The position numbers and the translations under genes were made by a program. A stretch of DNA of 6,146 bases from NCBI GenBank assembly GCA_013817065.1, contig JACDDJ010000300.1, positions 1-6,146 on the forward strand. The letters run 5' to 3'. Below the pieces are notes generated by a model, which ran no database searches, was not told the DNA's origin, and was given only the letters and a program-made list of their open reading frames with translations. Shown piece after piece: positions 5,173-6,146 of this stretch. Source of the stretch: Acidobacteriota bacterium. GTDB lineage: Bacteria > Acidobacteriota > Vicinamibacteria > Vicinamibacterales > 2-12-FULL-66-21. Position 1 is the stretch's first letter; each line of letters starts with the position of its first letter.

Positions 5173-6146
5173 TAGAGGTCTCCAGCGGCGTGGTGATCGA
5201 AGTAACTGGTCTGCACATCAAGGTAGTACGGTTTGAGATAGCAGTAGGTCGGCGGTTGAGGGTTTAGCCCGTCGTAGGGAAGCACGATCGCTTGCGCGTT
5301 CTGAAGCTCTGCAAAGATCTTCGGCTGGAAGACGTAGTCGAGGACAAGCGTGTACGTCTTCGTGGCGCTGACGGTGGACCGATGGGCGGTCGGACGCCCG
5401 GTCAGCAGACTCACATGCGCATCTTGGCCGGTTTCGGCCAACGTATAGCCGGCCTTGAGCCGTTCGGCCTTCCCGCAGAGATCCGCAGCCATACGCGCGC
5501 TGAAGTCATCCGAGAGTGACAGAAAGATCTTGGTGCGAAAGCCTTGCAACAGGGTCCGCCAGGACTCGCCCGTCAGCGCCGACCGAAGCGAACTGATGCT
5601 CTGCGTGGCGACGATGGGAATGCAGCGGGCTTGGCGTGCGAGCGAGAAGAATTTTTCATCGCCTGAGGGCTCATTCTCACCGGTCGTCGCGAACGCCTGG
5701 TATTCGTCACACAGGAACAGCACCGCCCGCCCCGGTGTGTGCGGGTCAGCACTCATCTGGGGAATGCGGTTGAGCACGGCGCGCTGGAAGTCCTGTTTCA
5801 ACATTGTGCCGATGGCCCGGGCCAGTCCCGGGTTCATGGCGATAGGGAAATTGAGCGCAATTACCTTCCCCTGCTCGATCAGCTGGGCCATCGGCGGCAG
5901 CGCAATTCCGTCGCGTGCGTCAGCATTCGCGTCCGCATCGTAGACGGTCTTGGGCGGGCAGAAGGTGTGCTTCACGCTCGGGTTGTCGTCGAACAGCGAG
6001 AGGAACACACTGATGCCTTCGACGATGGACGTCCGCAGCTTGGGATCGATGCGCATCCAGTCGTCTTCGAACCAGCGCTTCACGGCGTCAAACTGCTGCT
6101 GCTTGCGCGCCTCTATCGGTGAGGGGTGTACCTCTTCGGTCTGAAA
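5172..6146 (-). CDS. VirD4/TraG-type type IV coupling protein, C-terminal part; 5' end beyond the right edge
   Basis: The frame is open through the right edge (FQTEEVHPSPIEARK... precedes the internal GTG at 6083), so the gene starts outside the window and 324 C-terminal residues are visible. Coupling proteins are inner-membrane hexameric ATPases that deliver relaxase-bound DNA or effector proteins to a type IV secretion channel. In visible numbering, VIALNFPIAMNPGLARAIG (about 95-113) resembles the TraG-type segment before Walker B, AVLFLCDEYQAF (141-152) is Walker B with the D-E pair, and IPIVATQS (176-183) is the sensor-like strand with TQ. The C-terminal tail after about 255 (a YVFQPKIFAELQ stretch, then a Tyr/Pro-rich end) is usual for TraD/TraG C-termini. 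Walker A and the N-terminal membrane anchor should be upstream, out of view. The stop TAA overlaps the ATG of the VirB11-type gene by one base. I leave the symbol empty because VirD4, TraG and TraD cannot be told apart from this part. Confidence 0.88.
   Translation of the reverse strand, partial: FQTEEVHPSPIEARKQQQFDAVKRWFEDDWMRIDPKLRTSIVEGISVFLSLFDDNPSVKHTFCPPKTVYDADANADARDGIALPPMAQLIEQGKVIALNFPIAMNPGLARAIGTMLKQDFQRAVLNRIPQMSADPHTPGRAVLFLCDEYQAFATTGENEPSGDEKFFSLARQARCIPIVATQSISSLRSALTGESWRTLLQGFRTKIFLSLSDDFSARMAADLCGKAERLKAGYTLAETGQDAHVSLLTGRPTAHRSTVSATKTYTLVLDYVFQPKIFAELQNAQAIVLPYDGLNPQPPTYCYLKPYYLDVQTSYFDHHAAGDL
5180..5183 (-). promoter_or_regulatory. Ribosome binding site of the VirB11-type ATPase inside the upstream gene
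   Basis: GGAG (complement of 5180-5183) lies 7 bases before the ATG at 5172 and inside the last codons of the coupling-protein gene. With the TAATG stop-start overlap, this indicates translational coupling of the two genes. Confidence 0.7.

Noticed and set aside
5739..6122. Plus-strand open frames opposite the coupling-protein gene
   Set aside because: They are shadows of a strongly supported gene and have no recognisable features.

Overview
This is a GC-rich bacterial window that looks like an accessory or mobile-DNA region. A BACON domain and tandem 'DTP...GWAL' C-terminal repeats in one secreted protein, plus a family of small secreted or lipoprotein hypotheticals, suggest an Acidobacteriota-type genome. 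This is inference from protein style only, and the window has no rRNA or marker gene to confirm it.

Layout from left to right. Positions 1-43 (minus strand) hold the first 14 codons of what looks like an IS4-family (DUF4372-type) transposase that runs off the left edge, and its upstream end fills the space up to about 150. Positions 149-2353 (minus) encode a 734-residue secreted protein: a ComEC-like metallo-beta-lactamase fold split by an inserted BACON domain and a DUF3761-like Cys/Gly module, followed by two tandem Ig-like repeats. Positions 2354-2679 are non-coding and contain a perfect 9-bp inverted repeat. Positions 2680-3129 (minus) encode an unrecognised small lipoprotein. Positions 3171-3412 (minus) are a decayed, frameshifted fragment of an IS1-family transposase. 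Positions 3465-3839 (plus, the only plus-strand gene) encode a small exported protein with a C-x-C motif. Positions 3840-4221 hold no convincing gene. Positions 4222-5172 (minus) encode a complete VirB11/TrbB-type secretion ATPase. Positions 5172-6146 (minus) encode the C-terminal part of a VirD4/TraG-type coupling protein that continues past the right edge.

The two type IV secretion genes overlap by one base (TAATG) and are clearly one translationally coupled operon transcribed leftwards from outside the window. The coupling protein would hand substrate, usually relaxase-bound DNA, to the channel, and VirB11 would power assembly or switching of the channel. The rest of the machine is not in this window. 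To the left the operon stops, and the area between it and the left-edge insertion sequence is a patch of small exported proteins, the composite MBL protein and transposase debris. This looks like the cargo or a junction of an integrated conjugative element.

The most interesting object is the composite MBL protein. Two folded extracellular modules are spliced inside its catalytic fold, between the GD motif and the HHHGS motif, while all the ComEC-type signature motifs remain present. Its last few codons may come from the adjoining insertion sequence.
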